From contig NZ_CP107903.1 in assembly GCF_036013955.1 (NCBI RefSeq), positions 4,774,001-4,838,000 of the forward strand: a stretch of DNA of 64,000 bases, in the 5' to 3' direction. The DNA is from Streptomyces sp. NBC_00459 (GTDB lineage: Bacteria > Actinomycetota > Actinomycetes > Streptomycetales > Streptomycetaceae). Under the pieces are notes generated by a model, which was given only the letters and a program-made list of their open reading frames with translations, searched no databases and was not told the DNA's origin. The translations under genes and the position numbers were made by a program. Below, piece by piece: positions 57,086 through 64,000 of the stretch; the stretch's first letter is position 1; every line of letters begins with the position of its first letter.

Positions 57086-58711
57086 ATGGCGGCCACTGGA
57101 TCCGAGAAGCAGGGCGGGAAGGCGTACTACGTCTCCACCCCCATTTACTACGTCAACGACGCTCCTCACCTGGGCCACGCCTACACGACCGTCGCAGGCG
57201 ACGTGCTCACGCGCTGGCACCGTCAGCGCGGCGAGAGGGTGTGGTTCCTCACCGGCACGGACGAGCACGGTCAGAAGATCATGCGCACCGCGGAGGCGAA
57301 CGGCGTCAGCCCGCAGCAGTGGGCGGACAAGCTCGTCGACGAAGCCTGGAAGCCCCTCTGGGAGCACCTGAACATCGCCAACGACGACTTCATCCGTACG
57401 ACGGAGAAGCGTCACACGGACCGCGTCCAGGAGTTCGTCCAGGATCTCCACGACAAGGGCGAGATCTACAAGGGCGGCTACGAGGGCCCGTACTGCGTGG
57501 GCTGCGAGGAGTACAAGCTCCCGGGCGACCTCATCGAGACCGCGGACGTGGCCGAGGACGGTACGAGGACAAAGCTCTGTGCCATCCACAAGAAGCCGGT
57601 GGAGATCCTCAAGGAGGAGAACTACTTCTTCAAGCTGAGCGAGTACGGCGAGAAGCTGCTCGCCCACTACGAGGCGAACCCGGACTTCATCCAGCCCGAG
57701 TCGGCGCGCAACGAGGTCGTGAACTTCGTCCGCCAGGGGCTCCAGGACCTCTCCATCTCCCGTTCCACCTTCGACTGGGGCGTCCCGGTCCCGTGGGACG
57801 ACAAGCACGTGATCTACGTGTGGGTCGACGCGCTGCTGAACTACGCGACGGCGGTCGGCTACAACGAGAACCCGGAAAAGTTCGGGAACACCTTCCCCGC
57901 CGACGTCCACCTGGTCGGCAAGGACATCCTCCGCTTCCACGCGATCATCTGGCCCGCGATGCTGATGGCACAGGGTCTGCCGCTGCCCGGCAAGGTCGCG
58001 GCCAACGGCTGGCTGATGGTCGGCGGCGAGAAGATGTCGAAGTCGAACCTGACGGGCATCAAGCCGCAGGACCTGACCTCCCACTTCGGTGTGGACGCGT
58101 ACCGCTGGTATTTCCTGCGCGCGATCACGTTCGGCCAGGACGGCTCGTTCTCCTGGGAGGACTTCTCCGCCCGTTACACGAGCGAGCTGGCGAACGACTA
58201 CGGGAACCTCGCGTCGCGGGTGGCCGCGATGGTCGGCAAGTACTTCGGCGGTGCCCTGCCGGAGGCGACGGCGGCGGGCGAGGCCGAGAAGGCCGTCCAG
58301 GACGGCATGGCCAAGGCGGCGGCCGAAGCCGACCGCCGGATCGGCGACGAGGTGGACTTCCAGGGCGGCATCCTGGCGATCTTCGACTTCGTGAAGCAGG
58401 TCAACGGCTACATCACGGAGCAGGAGCCCTGGAAGGTCGCGAAGGACGAGTCGCCCGAGGGCAGGTCCCGCCTGGCGACGATCCTCTACACGGCCGCGGA
58501 GTCGCTGCGCGCGGTGGCGGTCCTGCTGAACCCGGTGATGCCGGAGACCTCGCAGAAGCTCTGGGACTCCCTCGGCGCGGACGCCGTCCTCGGCGCGCTC
58601 GCGGACCAGCGCGTCGCCGACGCCGCCACCTGGGGCCGGCTCCCGGCGGGCGCGACGATCACCAAGGGCGCGGTGCTGTTCCCGCGCCTGGAGGAGAAGC
58701 CGAACGCGTAG
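57086..58711 (+). CDS. metG: Methionyl-tRNA synthetase, typical actinobacterial type
   Basis: A 541-residue class I synthetase that charges tRNA-Met. The Rossmann fold starts at KAYYVSTPIYYVNDAPHLGH with the HIGH motif as HLGH (28-31). Catalytic-domain markers are FLTGTDEHGQKI, GKDILRFHAIIWPAML and KMSKS (316-320). The connective domain has the single-knuckle type YCVGCEEYKLP. The anticodon-binding helical domain ends the protein, without an EMAP tail. It is close to the housekeeping Streptomyces enzyme. A TAGGAT -10-like box ends 7 nt before ATG 57086, suggesting a leaderless mRNA. Confidence 0.96.
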   Translation: MAATGSEKQGGKAYYVSTPIYYVNDAPHLGHAYTTVAGDVLTRWHRQRGERVWFLTGTDEHGQKIMRTAEANGVSPQQWADKLVDEAWKPLWEHLNIANDDFIRTTEKRHTDRVQEFVQDLHDKGEIYKGGYEGPYCVGCEEYKLPGDLIETADVAEDGTRTKLCAIHKKPVEILKEENYFFKLSEYGEKLLAHYEANPDFIQPESARNEVVNFVRQGLQDLSISRSTFDWGVPVPWDDKHVIYVWVDALLNYATAVGYNENPEKFGNTFPADVHLVGKDILRFHAIIWPAMLMAQGLPLPGKVAANGWLMVGGEKMSKSNLTGIKPQDLTSHFGVDAYRWYFLRAITFGQDGSFSWEDFSARYTSELANDYGNLASRVAAMVGKYFGGALPEATAAGEAEKAVQDGMAKAAAEADRRIGDEVDFQGGILAIFDFVKQVNGYITEQEPWKVAKDESPEGRSRLATILYTAAESLRAVAVLLNPVMPETSQKLWDSLGADAVLGALADQRVADAATWGRLPAGATITKGAVLFPRLEEKPNA

Positions 58712-58726
58712 TACGCATGCGAGGCC

Positions 58727-58748
58727 CCGCACCCCTTTCCGGGTGCGG
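58727..58748 (+). terminator. Short hairpin after metG
   Basis: CCGCACCC-CTTTCC-GGGTGCGG forms an 8-bp stem 15 bp after the metG stop. No T-run follows. Confidence 0.55.
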
Positions 58749-58777
58749 CTGCGTGCCACCCGGGGGACCCTGCGTCC

Positions 58778-59056
58778 ATGGCGTACAACAAGCTGGAGAT
58801 CTGGGCCACGGGCGAGTGGCACGGCGTTCGGGGAGCCCGCCCACTTGGACGGCCCTTCGGGGTGCCGGGCGACTTCACGTGTGGCCGAAGGCAGGCCACA
58901 GGCCCGATGCGGCAGTCACTCAAGGCCGAGCTGAACAGGCTGCTGCAGGTCAACGACCCCATCGAGGTGGTCATGGAAGACGGACTCACGCTGTACTTCG
59001 CACCCGGGACAATGGGCCCGTTCCGCATAGCCGGCGGCGAGGACGAGGAGTCCTGA
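58778..59056 (+). CDS. Small protein of unknown function
   Basis: A possible 92-residue protein, MAYNKLEIWATGEWHGVRGA onward. The last 50 residues (MRQSLKAELNRLLQVNDPIEVVMEDGLTLYFAPGTMGPFRIAGG, acidic DEES end) look like a real small fold. The middle (RPLGRPFGVPGDFTCGRRQA) is less convincing and might hold a frame disruption or a later true start, such as ATG 58907. GGGGGAC precedes ATG 58778. It lies between metG and the vapBC pair. Family not recognised. Confidence 0.5.
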   Translation: MAYNKLEIWATGEWHGVRGARPLGRPFGVPGDFTCGRRQATGPMRQSLKAELNRLLQVNDPIEVVMEDGLTLYFAPGTMGPFRIAGGEDEES

Positions 59057-59086
59057 CAGCACGAGGCCACGGGGCTACGCCGACGT

Positions 59087-59521
59087 TCAGAACTCGGGGG
59101 GCTCGGGCTCGGGCTCGGCCAGCCAGACGGTCGACTGGCCCGTACGGCGGGCGACGATGTCGAAGTCCCGGTCGTGGTGGAGAAGGGTCAGACCCGACAG
59201 CTCCGCCGTGGCGGCGACGAGCAGGTCGACCGGCCCGGCCGAGCGGTGCTCACCGTTGTCGGTGAGCAGCTGCTGGACCTCGCGAGCGCGCTGATGGATG
59301 CCGTCGGGCATCGAGGTCCAGGCGAACAACCGCCGCAGGCGTTCCTGCTTGGCATCCCGGTCCTTTCCGGAGCGGGCGGAGTAGAGGAGTTCCAGCTCGG
59401 TCAGGTCGCAGAGCGCGACCAGCCCGTTGTCGAGGACCTGTTGCCATCGCTCGTCATACGCGTCGCTGCTGAGCAGGCGTACAACAGCCGAGGTGTCGAT
59501 CAGATACGAGGCGTCACTCAC
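59087..59521 (-). CDS. VapC-type PIN-domain ribonuclease toxin
   Basis: A 144-residue PIN-domain protein. The acidic active-site set is visible as YLIDTSAVVRL (D9), LTELELLYS (E42 or E44), GPVDLLVAATA (D99) and HHDRDFD (D117/D119). VapC toxins cleave tRNA or rRNA when released from their antitoxin. Its ATG overlaps the antitoxin stop by 4 bp (ATGA). A repetitive EPEPEP end closes the protein. Targets cannot be inferred from sequence. Confidence 0.92.
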   Translation of the reverse strand: MSDASYLIDTSAVVRLLSSDAYDERWQQVLDNGLVALCDLTELELLYSARSGKDRDAKQERLRRLFAWTSMPDGIHQRAREVQQLLTDNGEHRSAGPVDLLVAATAELSGLTLLHHDRDFDIVARRTGQSTVWLAEPEPEPPEF

Positions 59522-59727
59522 CGGCGGTAGTTCCTCTTGTCCAGAAGGATGTCGAAGTCACCTCGCGCTCCCATCTCCCGGAGCTCAGCCAGCGCTATGG
59601 CCCGGCTGCGCCGCTTGGCGACTTCCAGAAGCGCGGTGTTGACGGTGTCCTTCTTGGTCTTGGTGCCAAGCAGGAGCTGGGCTTCCGCCAGAGCCTCGTC
59701 GTCGACCTCAATGAGCAGCTTCGACAT
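59518..59727 (-). CDS. VapB-type antitoxin
   Basis: A 69-residue protein. The ribbon-helix-helix N-terminus (MSKLLIEVDDEALAEAQLLLGTKTKKDTVNTALLEVAKRR) binds DNA; the C-terminal tail (LREMGARGDFDILLDKRNYRR) would wrap the toxin. It matches the VapB_2/DUF2191 type usual upstream of PIN toxins. The operon is probably self-repressed at the AT-rich promoter at 59733-59770. It is divergent from the second MetRS gene. Confidence 0.92.
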   Translation of the reverse strand: MSKLLIEVDDEALAEAQLLLGTKTKKDTVNTALLEVAKRRSRAIALAELREMGARGDFDILLDKRNYRR

Positions 59728-59732
59728 GACAG

Positions 59733-59770
59733 ACCTCCCAATATAGATAAGCGACTCATGGAATATATAC
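59733..59770. promoter_or_regulatory. AT-rich divergent promoter between vapBC and the second metG
   Basis: AATATAGATAAGCGACTCAT and GGAATATATACC stand out as the most AT-rich stretch in the area. They hold -10-like hexamers for both strands and are a likely VapB operator, though no clean long palindrome is seen. Confidence 0.55.
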
Positions 59771-59850
59771 CGGCGTCGCGAGCGTCCACTCACGGCTACG
59801 ATTTCAGGGTTCGCGAAGCAGCAGGAAACCAACCTGGGAGCAACCCCCCG

Positions 59851-61566
59851 ATGGCTCGACACCTCATCACCAGCGCCCTTCCGTACATCAACGGGATCAA
59901 GCACCTGGGCAACATGGTGGGGTCGATGCTCCCGGCGGACGTCTACTCCCGCTATCTCCGTCAGCGCGGGCACGACGTCCTCTACATCTGCGCGACCGAC
60001 GAACACGGCACCCCGGCCGAGCTGGCCGCGAAGGAGCAGGGCATCCCCGTCGCGGAGTTCTGCGCGCAGGCGCACGACGCGCAGAAGGCGGTGTACGACG
60101 GGTTCGCGCTGGCCTTCGACTACTTCGGGCGGAGTTCCTCTCCGCAGAACGTGGAGATCACCCAGCACTTCGCCCGCCGTCTCAACGAGAACGGCTTCAT
60201 CGAAGAGCGTGCGATCCGCCAGGTGTACAGCCCCACCGACGGCCGCTTCCTCCCGGACCGGTATGTCGAGGGCACCTGTCCCCACTGCGGCTACGACAAG
60301 GCGCGCGGCGACCAGTGCGAGAACTGCACCCGGGTGCTCGACCCCACCGACCTGATCGACCCCAGGTCCGCCATCTCGGGCTCGACGGACCTGGAGGTCC
60401 GCGAGACCAAGCACCTCTTCCTGCTCCAGTCGAAGCTCCAGCACGAGGTCGAGGAGTGGGTGACCGCCCACGAGGGCCAGTGGCCCCACCTCGCCTCCTC
60501 CATCGCCCGCAAGTGGCTCACCGAGGGCCTGCACGACCGGGCGATCACCCGTGACCTGGACTGGGGCGTGCCGGTCCCGGCGGACACCTGGCCGGAACTG
60601 GCGGCGGAGGGCAAGGTCTTCTACGTCTGGTTCGACGCCCCGATCGAGTACATCGGCGCGACGAAGGAGTGGTCGGACGAGCAGCCGGAGACCAGGGACT
60701 GGAAGTCCTGGTGGTACGAAGCGGATGAGAGCGTCCGCTACACGGAGTTCATGGCGAAGGACAACGTCCCGTTCCACACGGTGATGTTCCCGGCCACCGA
60801 ACTCGGCGTCCGTGAACCGTGGAAGAAGGTCGACGTCGTCAAGGCCTTCAACTGGCTGACGTACTACGGCGGAAAGTTCTCCACGTCCCAGAAGCGGGGC
60901 GTCTTCACCGACCAGGCGCTGGACATCCTCCCGGCCGACTACTGGCGCTACTTCCTCATCGCCAACGCCCCCGAGTCCGACGACTCCTCCTTCACCTGGG
61001 AGCACTTCACCGCCACGGTGAACAAGGACCTGGCGGACACCCTCGGCAACTTCGTCAACCGCGTCCTCTCCTTCTCGAAGAAGCGCTTCGGCGACGAGGT
61101 CCCGGCGGGCTCGGCGGCCGGCGAGGCGGAGGCGAGGCTGGGCGAGCAGATCGCCGAGCTGCTCGCGGAGTACGAGAGCCAGTTGGAGGCACTCCAGTTC
61201 CGCAAGGCGGCGGCGGCCCTGCGCGCCCTGTGGTCGGCGGGCAACTCCTACCTGGAGGAGAAGGCCCCCTGGCTGGAGATCAAGACCGACCAGGACGGCG
61301 CGGCCCTGACCCTCCGTACGGCGATGAACCTCATCCACCTCTACGCCGTGGTCTCGGAACCCTTCATCCCCGCGACGGCGGCGACGATGCGCGCGGCGTT
61401 CGCGCTGGACGCCGACACCCGGACGTGGGTCACGGCCGACGAGGCGAAGTCGCTGTCCGCCGTGCCCGCGGGCACCGCCTTCACGGTCCCGCCGGTGCTG
61501 TTCGCGAAGCTGACGGACGAGGACCTGGCGACGTACAAGGAGCGCTTCGGCGGCGCACCCGAGTGA
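59851..61566 (+). CDS. Second methionyl-tRNA synthetase, divergent (KFSTS) type
   Basis: A 571-residue class I MetRS clearly different from metG at 57086. It begins MARHLITSALPYINGIKHLGN (HIGH motif as HLGN, 18-21), then ICATDEHGTPAELAAKEQG. It has the two-knuckle zinc insert CPHCGYDKARGDQCENC. The KMSKS loop is KFSTS (342-346) in GGKFSTSQKRGVFTDQALD. From memory this variant is typical of a MetRS clade common in Proteobacteria. It may confer resistance to a MetRS inhibitor or be a stress isoform. GGGAG lies 10 nt before ATG 59851. The neighbouring vapBC pair supports acquisition by transfer; this is inference. Confidence 0.93.
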   Translation: MARHLITSALPYINGIKHLGNMVGSMLPADVYSRYLRQRGHDVLYICATDEHGTPAELAAKEQGIPVAEFCAQAHDAQKAVYDGFALAFDYFGRSSSPQNVEITQHFARRLNENGFIEERAIRQVYSPTDGRFLPDRYVEGTCPHCGYDKARGDQCENCTRVLDPTDLIDPRSAISGSTDLEVRETKHLFLLQSKLQHEVEEWVTAHEGQWPHLASSIARKWLTEGLHDRAITRDLDWGVPVPADTWPELAAEGKVFYVWFDAPIEYIGATKEWSDEQPETRDWKSWWYEADESVRYTEFMAKDNVPFHTVMFPATELGVREPWKKVDVVKAFNWLTYYGGKFSTSQKRGVFTDQALDILPADYWRYFLIANAPESDDSSFTWEHFTATVNKDLADTLGNFVNRVLSFSKKRFGDEVPAGSAAGEAEARLGEQIAELLAEYESQLEALQFRKAAAALRALWSAGNSYLEEKAPWLEIKTDQDGAALTLRTAMNLIHLYAVVSEPFIPATAATMRAAFALDADTRTWVTADEAKSLSAVPAGTAFTVPPVLFAKLTDEDLATYKERFGGAPE

Positions 61567-61587
61567 CCCGGCCCTCGCACCCGCGCC

Positions 61588-62049
61588 TTACACGGTGACA
61601 CCGCACCGCCCGTCAACTCGCTGGAGTCGACGGGCGGTTCCTTCGGTCGGGTCGCCGGCATCGGCCTCGGTGTCCGCGTCGGCACCCGGCGGACCGGATG
61701 TGCGCCCGAGGGCGCTGCGGGCGGCGCTGACGTACTGGAGCCCCTCCACGGCGGTCTGCCTCGCGAGCGCGTACTCGGCGGGCGTGCGGGCGGCGGCCAG
61801 TTGGCCGCGGGCGGTGTGATGCCGTCCGGTCGCCTCGGCCAACGCCTGCGCGGCGACTTCGTCGGCCCCCGGCCGCAGACCGGCCAGACTCCCTCCGAGC
61901 CGCACGACCCACCGGTTGGCCTCGACCTCGGCGTCCAGCCCGGACAGGCCGGACGCAGCCGTGCGCATTCCCGCCTGCCTGCGCAGAAGGATGCCGGAAA
62001 CCACCGCTCCGACGATCAGCAGCAGCGTGAGCGGAACGACGATTCCCAT
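61588..62049 (-). CDS. Small membrane-anchored helical protein, unknown
   Basis: A 153-residue protein with one N-terminal membrane helix (MGIVVPLTLLLIVGAVVSGILLRRQ) and a cytoplasmic helical domain (VAAQALAEATGRHHTARGQLAAARTPAEYALARQTAVEGLQYVSAARSALG). The AEYALARQTAVEGLQYV segment recurs in actinobacterial membrane proteins of unknown role. It is convergent with the second metG, 21 bp away. Confidence 0.75.
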   Translation of the reverse strand: MGIVVPLTLLLIVGAVVSGILLRRQAGMRTAASGLSGLDAEVEANRWVVRLGGSLAGLRPGADEVAAQALAEATGRHHTARGQLAAARTPAEYALARQTAVEGLQYVSAARSALGRTSGPPGADADTEADAGDPTEGTARRLQRVDGRCGVTV

Positions 62050-62269
62050 GACTTCCTCCAGCGAACAGCGAACAGCGGGCGTGAGTCGAACATGCCGTGA
62101 GGTGCGGTTACCCCACTGCGACAGTTCCCATCAAACGCCCCGCCACTGTGCCCTTCCGACGAGAAGTCTGTGCGCTGCCTGCGAACCTCCCGTGCGCGTA
62201 CGCTGGCTGGGCTTACCTGGACATGAGTCCGCATGTGGACGTACGGGTCCACCCAACGGGGGGTCAACC

Positions 62270-62635
62270 ATGGCACTTTTCGGCAACGCGCACACCGTCG
62301 ATCCGGCCGCCGCGCAGCAGGACTACGCCCGGCTGCTCGGCCAGAACGAGCAGGTCCACGCGGCGTACCAGCTGATCCGCGACACCATCCTGTTCACCGA
62401 CCGCCGGCTCCTCCTGGTGGACAAGCAGGGCATCACCGGCAAGAAGGTCGAGTACCACTCGGTCCCGTACCGCAGCATCACCCACTTCGCGGTCGAGACC
62501 GCCGGCACCTTCGACCTCGACGCCGAGCTCAAGATCTGGATCTCCGGCTCCCCGACCCCGGTCCAGAAGACGTTCACCAAGGGCGTCGACATCTACGAGG
62601 TCCAGGCGATCCTGACGCAGTTCGTCGCGAAGTAG
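62270..62635 (+). CDS. Bacterial PH-domain protein
   Basis: A 121-residue single PH-like beta-barrel: LLGQNEQVHAAYQLIRDTILFTDRRLLLVDKQGITGKKVEYHSVPYRSITHFAVETAGTFDLDAELKIWISGS, then KTFTKGVDIYEVQAIL. This is the bPH family (PF08000). It is small, soluble and ring-forming in solved homologues, with a role not agreed on. ATG 62270 lies shortly after a purine tract (ACGGGGGGTCAACC). Confidence 0.92.
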   Translation: MALFGNAHTVDPAAAQQDYARLLGQNEQVHAAYQLIRDTILFTDRRLLLVDKQGITGKKVEYHSVPYRSITHFAVETAGTFDLDAELKIWISGSPTPVQKTFTKGVDIYEVQAILTQFVAK

Positions 62636-62736
62636 GTCCGTAGACGGCAGATCCACCGATCATGGCCCGCCCCAAGCCCTGGTAAAGTCCGCTCACTTGT
62701 GCGAGGGCTGTGTCCCTCCTGAGGAGGGAACTTCAC

Positions 62737-64000
62737 GTGGGCAGACAGGCCCTGCGGCAGGGCGGGCCGACCGCGCTCGTCTCCGCTTTCATGGTCGCCC
62801 TTGCGGCCGGAACCATCACTCTGTTCGCCGCGACACCCGACGGCGGTGGCGCGGCGCAGGCCGCCACGGCGTCCGGGACGACCGGGGCGACCGCGACGAC
62901 CGGGACGACCGGGACCGCTGAGATCGTCCTGGACGATCCACGCTCGAAGACCCCGCGCACCGAGCGCCTGCTCGGGGCGGGCGAGACCGGCTTCCTGCAT
63001 CGGCAGGCCGACGTCGCGGGCCTGCTGTGGACGAAGTACACGGACGGCACGACCGTCACCGTGCAGGGCCCGAGCGGGGCATACCAGCCGAACGCCGCCA
63101 CCGGCTGCTACGACATCACCCTGGCGTGCCCGTCGGGCCTCTTCGCGCAGGCCGGCGACATCGTGGCGATGCCGCCCCGCAGCCCCGGCGACCCGGCTGT
63201 GCTGTGGAGCCCGGACGGCAGCGCGCTGCGGACCGTCGACCTGCCGTACGGCGACTACGTCGGAACGTACGGGTCGACAGTCGTCGCGATGGACAACGAC
63301 CGTGCCGCGGTGGAAGTGATCGACTTCGTCGACGGCGAGCAGCGCGACCGTACGGTGACCGGTCTCGCGGGCGACGAGTACCGGCGCTACGAGTTCGGCA
63401 GTACCGGTGACCGGGCCGGTGCGGTGCTCGCCTACGCGGTCTTTCAGCCTGACCACACCCGCAGGTCCACCATCGGTTATCTCGACTTCGCCACCGCCGA
63501 GTTCACCGTGGCCTTCACCGGTGCGGACGATTTCCCCGAAGTCGTACTCACCGAGGACCGGATCGGCTGGTACACACCGGCCTCCGGCCTGCACCTGAAG
63601 CCCCGCGCCGACCTCACCGCCGAGGAGACGGTCCCGGTCGCCGGGAATCCCGACACCGGCGAGGCCGTCGACGTTTCTGCTCCCGTTCTCGTCGGGGACT
63701 GGCTCGTGCTGGCGGACCCGAACGGCGGCAGCACGGCCGTCTCCCTGGCCGACGGCTCCACCCGCACCCTGCTGGACAGCGCCTACGGCAATCCGCTGGC
63801 CGCCCCCGACGGCTCCGCCCTGGTCACCGGCGGCACCGGCGCCGCCGACTGGTGGATCCACCGGATCACCGAAGGCCCGGACGGCGCCCCGCAGTTGACG
63901 AAGCTGTACAAGGTCGCCCCGTACGAGAACCCCAAGAGCGGGGTCGCCCTCAGCCGGGGCCACCTGCGCGTCGCGGAGAACACCTCGGGCGACGACTCGA
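62737..64000 (+). CDS. Secreted beta-propeller-like protein (3' end outside window)
   Basis: At least 421 residues are visible. The GTG at 62737 has GAGGAGGGAA upstream. The signal segment (VSAFMVALAAGTITLFAATP) is followed by a Gly/Thr/Ala linker, then a repeated beta-rich fold (GFLHRQADVAGLLWTKYTDG, DPAVLWSPDGSALRTVDLPYGDYVGTYGS, RIGWYTPASGLHLKPRADLT, WLVLADPNGGSTAVSLADGS). Blades read like six- or seven-bladed propellers of streptomycete surface proteins. The central CYDITLACPSG gives two Cys. The rest of the gene is beyond the window edge. Confidence 0.8.
   Translation, partial: MGRQALRQGGPTALVSAFMVALAAGTITLFAATPDGGGAAQAATASGTTGATATTGTTGTAEIVLDDPRSKTPRTERLLGAGETGFLHRQADVAGLLWTKYTDGTTVTVQGPSGAYQPNAATGCYDITLACPSGLFAQAGDIVAMPPRSPGDPAVLWSPDGSALRTVDLPYGDYVGTYGSTVVAMDNDRAAVEVIDFVDGEQRDRTVTGLAGDEYRRYEFGSTGDRAGAVLAYAVFQPDHTRRSTIGYLDFATAEFTVAFTGADDFPEVVLTEDRIGWYTPASGLHLKPRADLTAEETVPVAGNPDTGEAVDVSAPVLVGDWLVLADPNGGSTAVSLADGSTRTLLDSAYGNPLAAPDGSALVTGGTGAADWWIHRITEGPDGAPQLTKLYKVAPYENPKSGVALSRGHLRVAENTSGDDS

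Noticed and set aside
1..64000. Search by eye for tRNA or rRNA genes, CRISPR arrays, prophage integrases or plasmid replication genes.
   Set aside because: None with supporting sequence was recognised; repeats found are short operators, hairpins or coding duplications.

Overview
The window is high-GC actinobacterial chromosome, almost certainly Streptomyces. The evidence is strong third-position GC bias, many GTG starts, several probable leaderless genes, and a gene set typical of the genus: snapalysin with its LysR regulator, a PhoX phosphatase behind a PHO box, a PP2C/SpoIIE phosphatase, an LAxTG sortase substrate, an ECF sigma operon, XRE-TPR and XRE-nSTAND-WD40 regulators, and HelR behind a rifamycin-associated element. 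No tRNA, rRNA, CRISPR array, prophage or large biosynthetic cluster was seen. The genes at both edges are cut by the window.

Layout. 1-1.4 kb: DEAD-box helicase (partial) and cold-shock protein. 1.5-6.8 kb: PfkB sugar kinase, a polar amino-acid ABC importer and its divergent IclR regulator, with a TTTTGC-TAT-GCAAAA operator between them. 6.9-14.9 kb: GNAT, DUF4142, GH13 alpha-glucosidase, LAETG surface protein, nucleoside hydrolase, lipoprotein, membrane protein. 14.9-15.9 kb: a scar holding a truncated gene and a decayed IS200/IS605-type TnpB whose right end abuts an ECF sigma operon. 15.9-19.1 kb: that sigma operon and a permease plus TIGR03943 pair. 19.1-21.5 kb: XRE-TPR regulator, a divergent 54-residue secreted peptide too short for routine calling, and a Uma2 nuclease. 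21.6-27.4 kb: NCS1 transporter, then the RAE, a glycosyltransferase stub and helR, then a small autoregulated membrane protein/regulator operon.

27.5-37.6 kb is the most unusual block. Two large paralogous membrane-anchored XRE-nSTAND-WD40 proteins each face away from a divergent secreted protein, a GH64 beta-1,3-glucanase and an NLP (NPP1) protein. The glucanase promoter carries a DasR-type dre core and a CebR-like palindrome. 37.6-48.9 kb holds housekeeping and signalling genes (MscS-like, M20 peptidase, AraC with an oxidoreductase, PP2C, MocR with an alpha/beta hydrolase) and one gene that has absorbed a dispersed Streptomyces repeat in frame. 49-57 kb: FUSC exporter-like protein, snpA with its regulator, PhoX, and a vWA protein with a long acidic repeat arm. 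57-62 kb: two unrelated methionyl-tRNA synthetases separated by a vapBC toxin-antitoxin pair. The window ends with a PH-domain protein and a partial secreted protein.

How the parts work together. Antibiotic defence is suggested by RAE-helR (RNA polymerase protection) and perhaps by the second MetRS. Environmental sensing and secretion are suggested by the nSTAND/glucanase/NLP block, snpA and PhoX. A peptide-sensing role for the XRE-TPR/small peptide pair is an attractive hypothesis. All family assignments come from reading protein motifs by eye; no database search was run.
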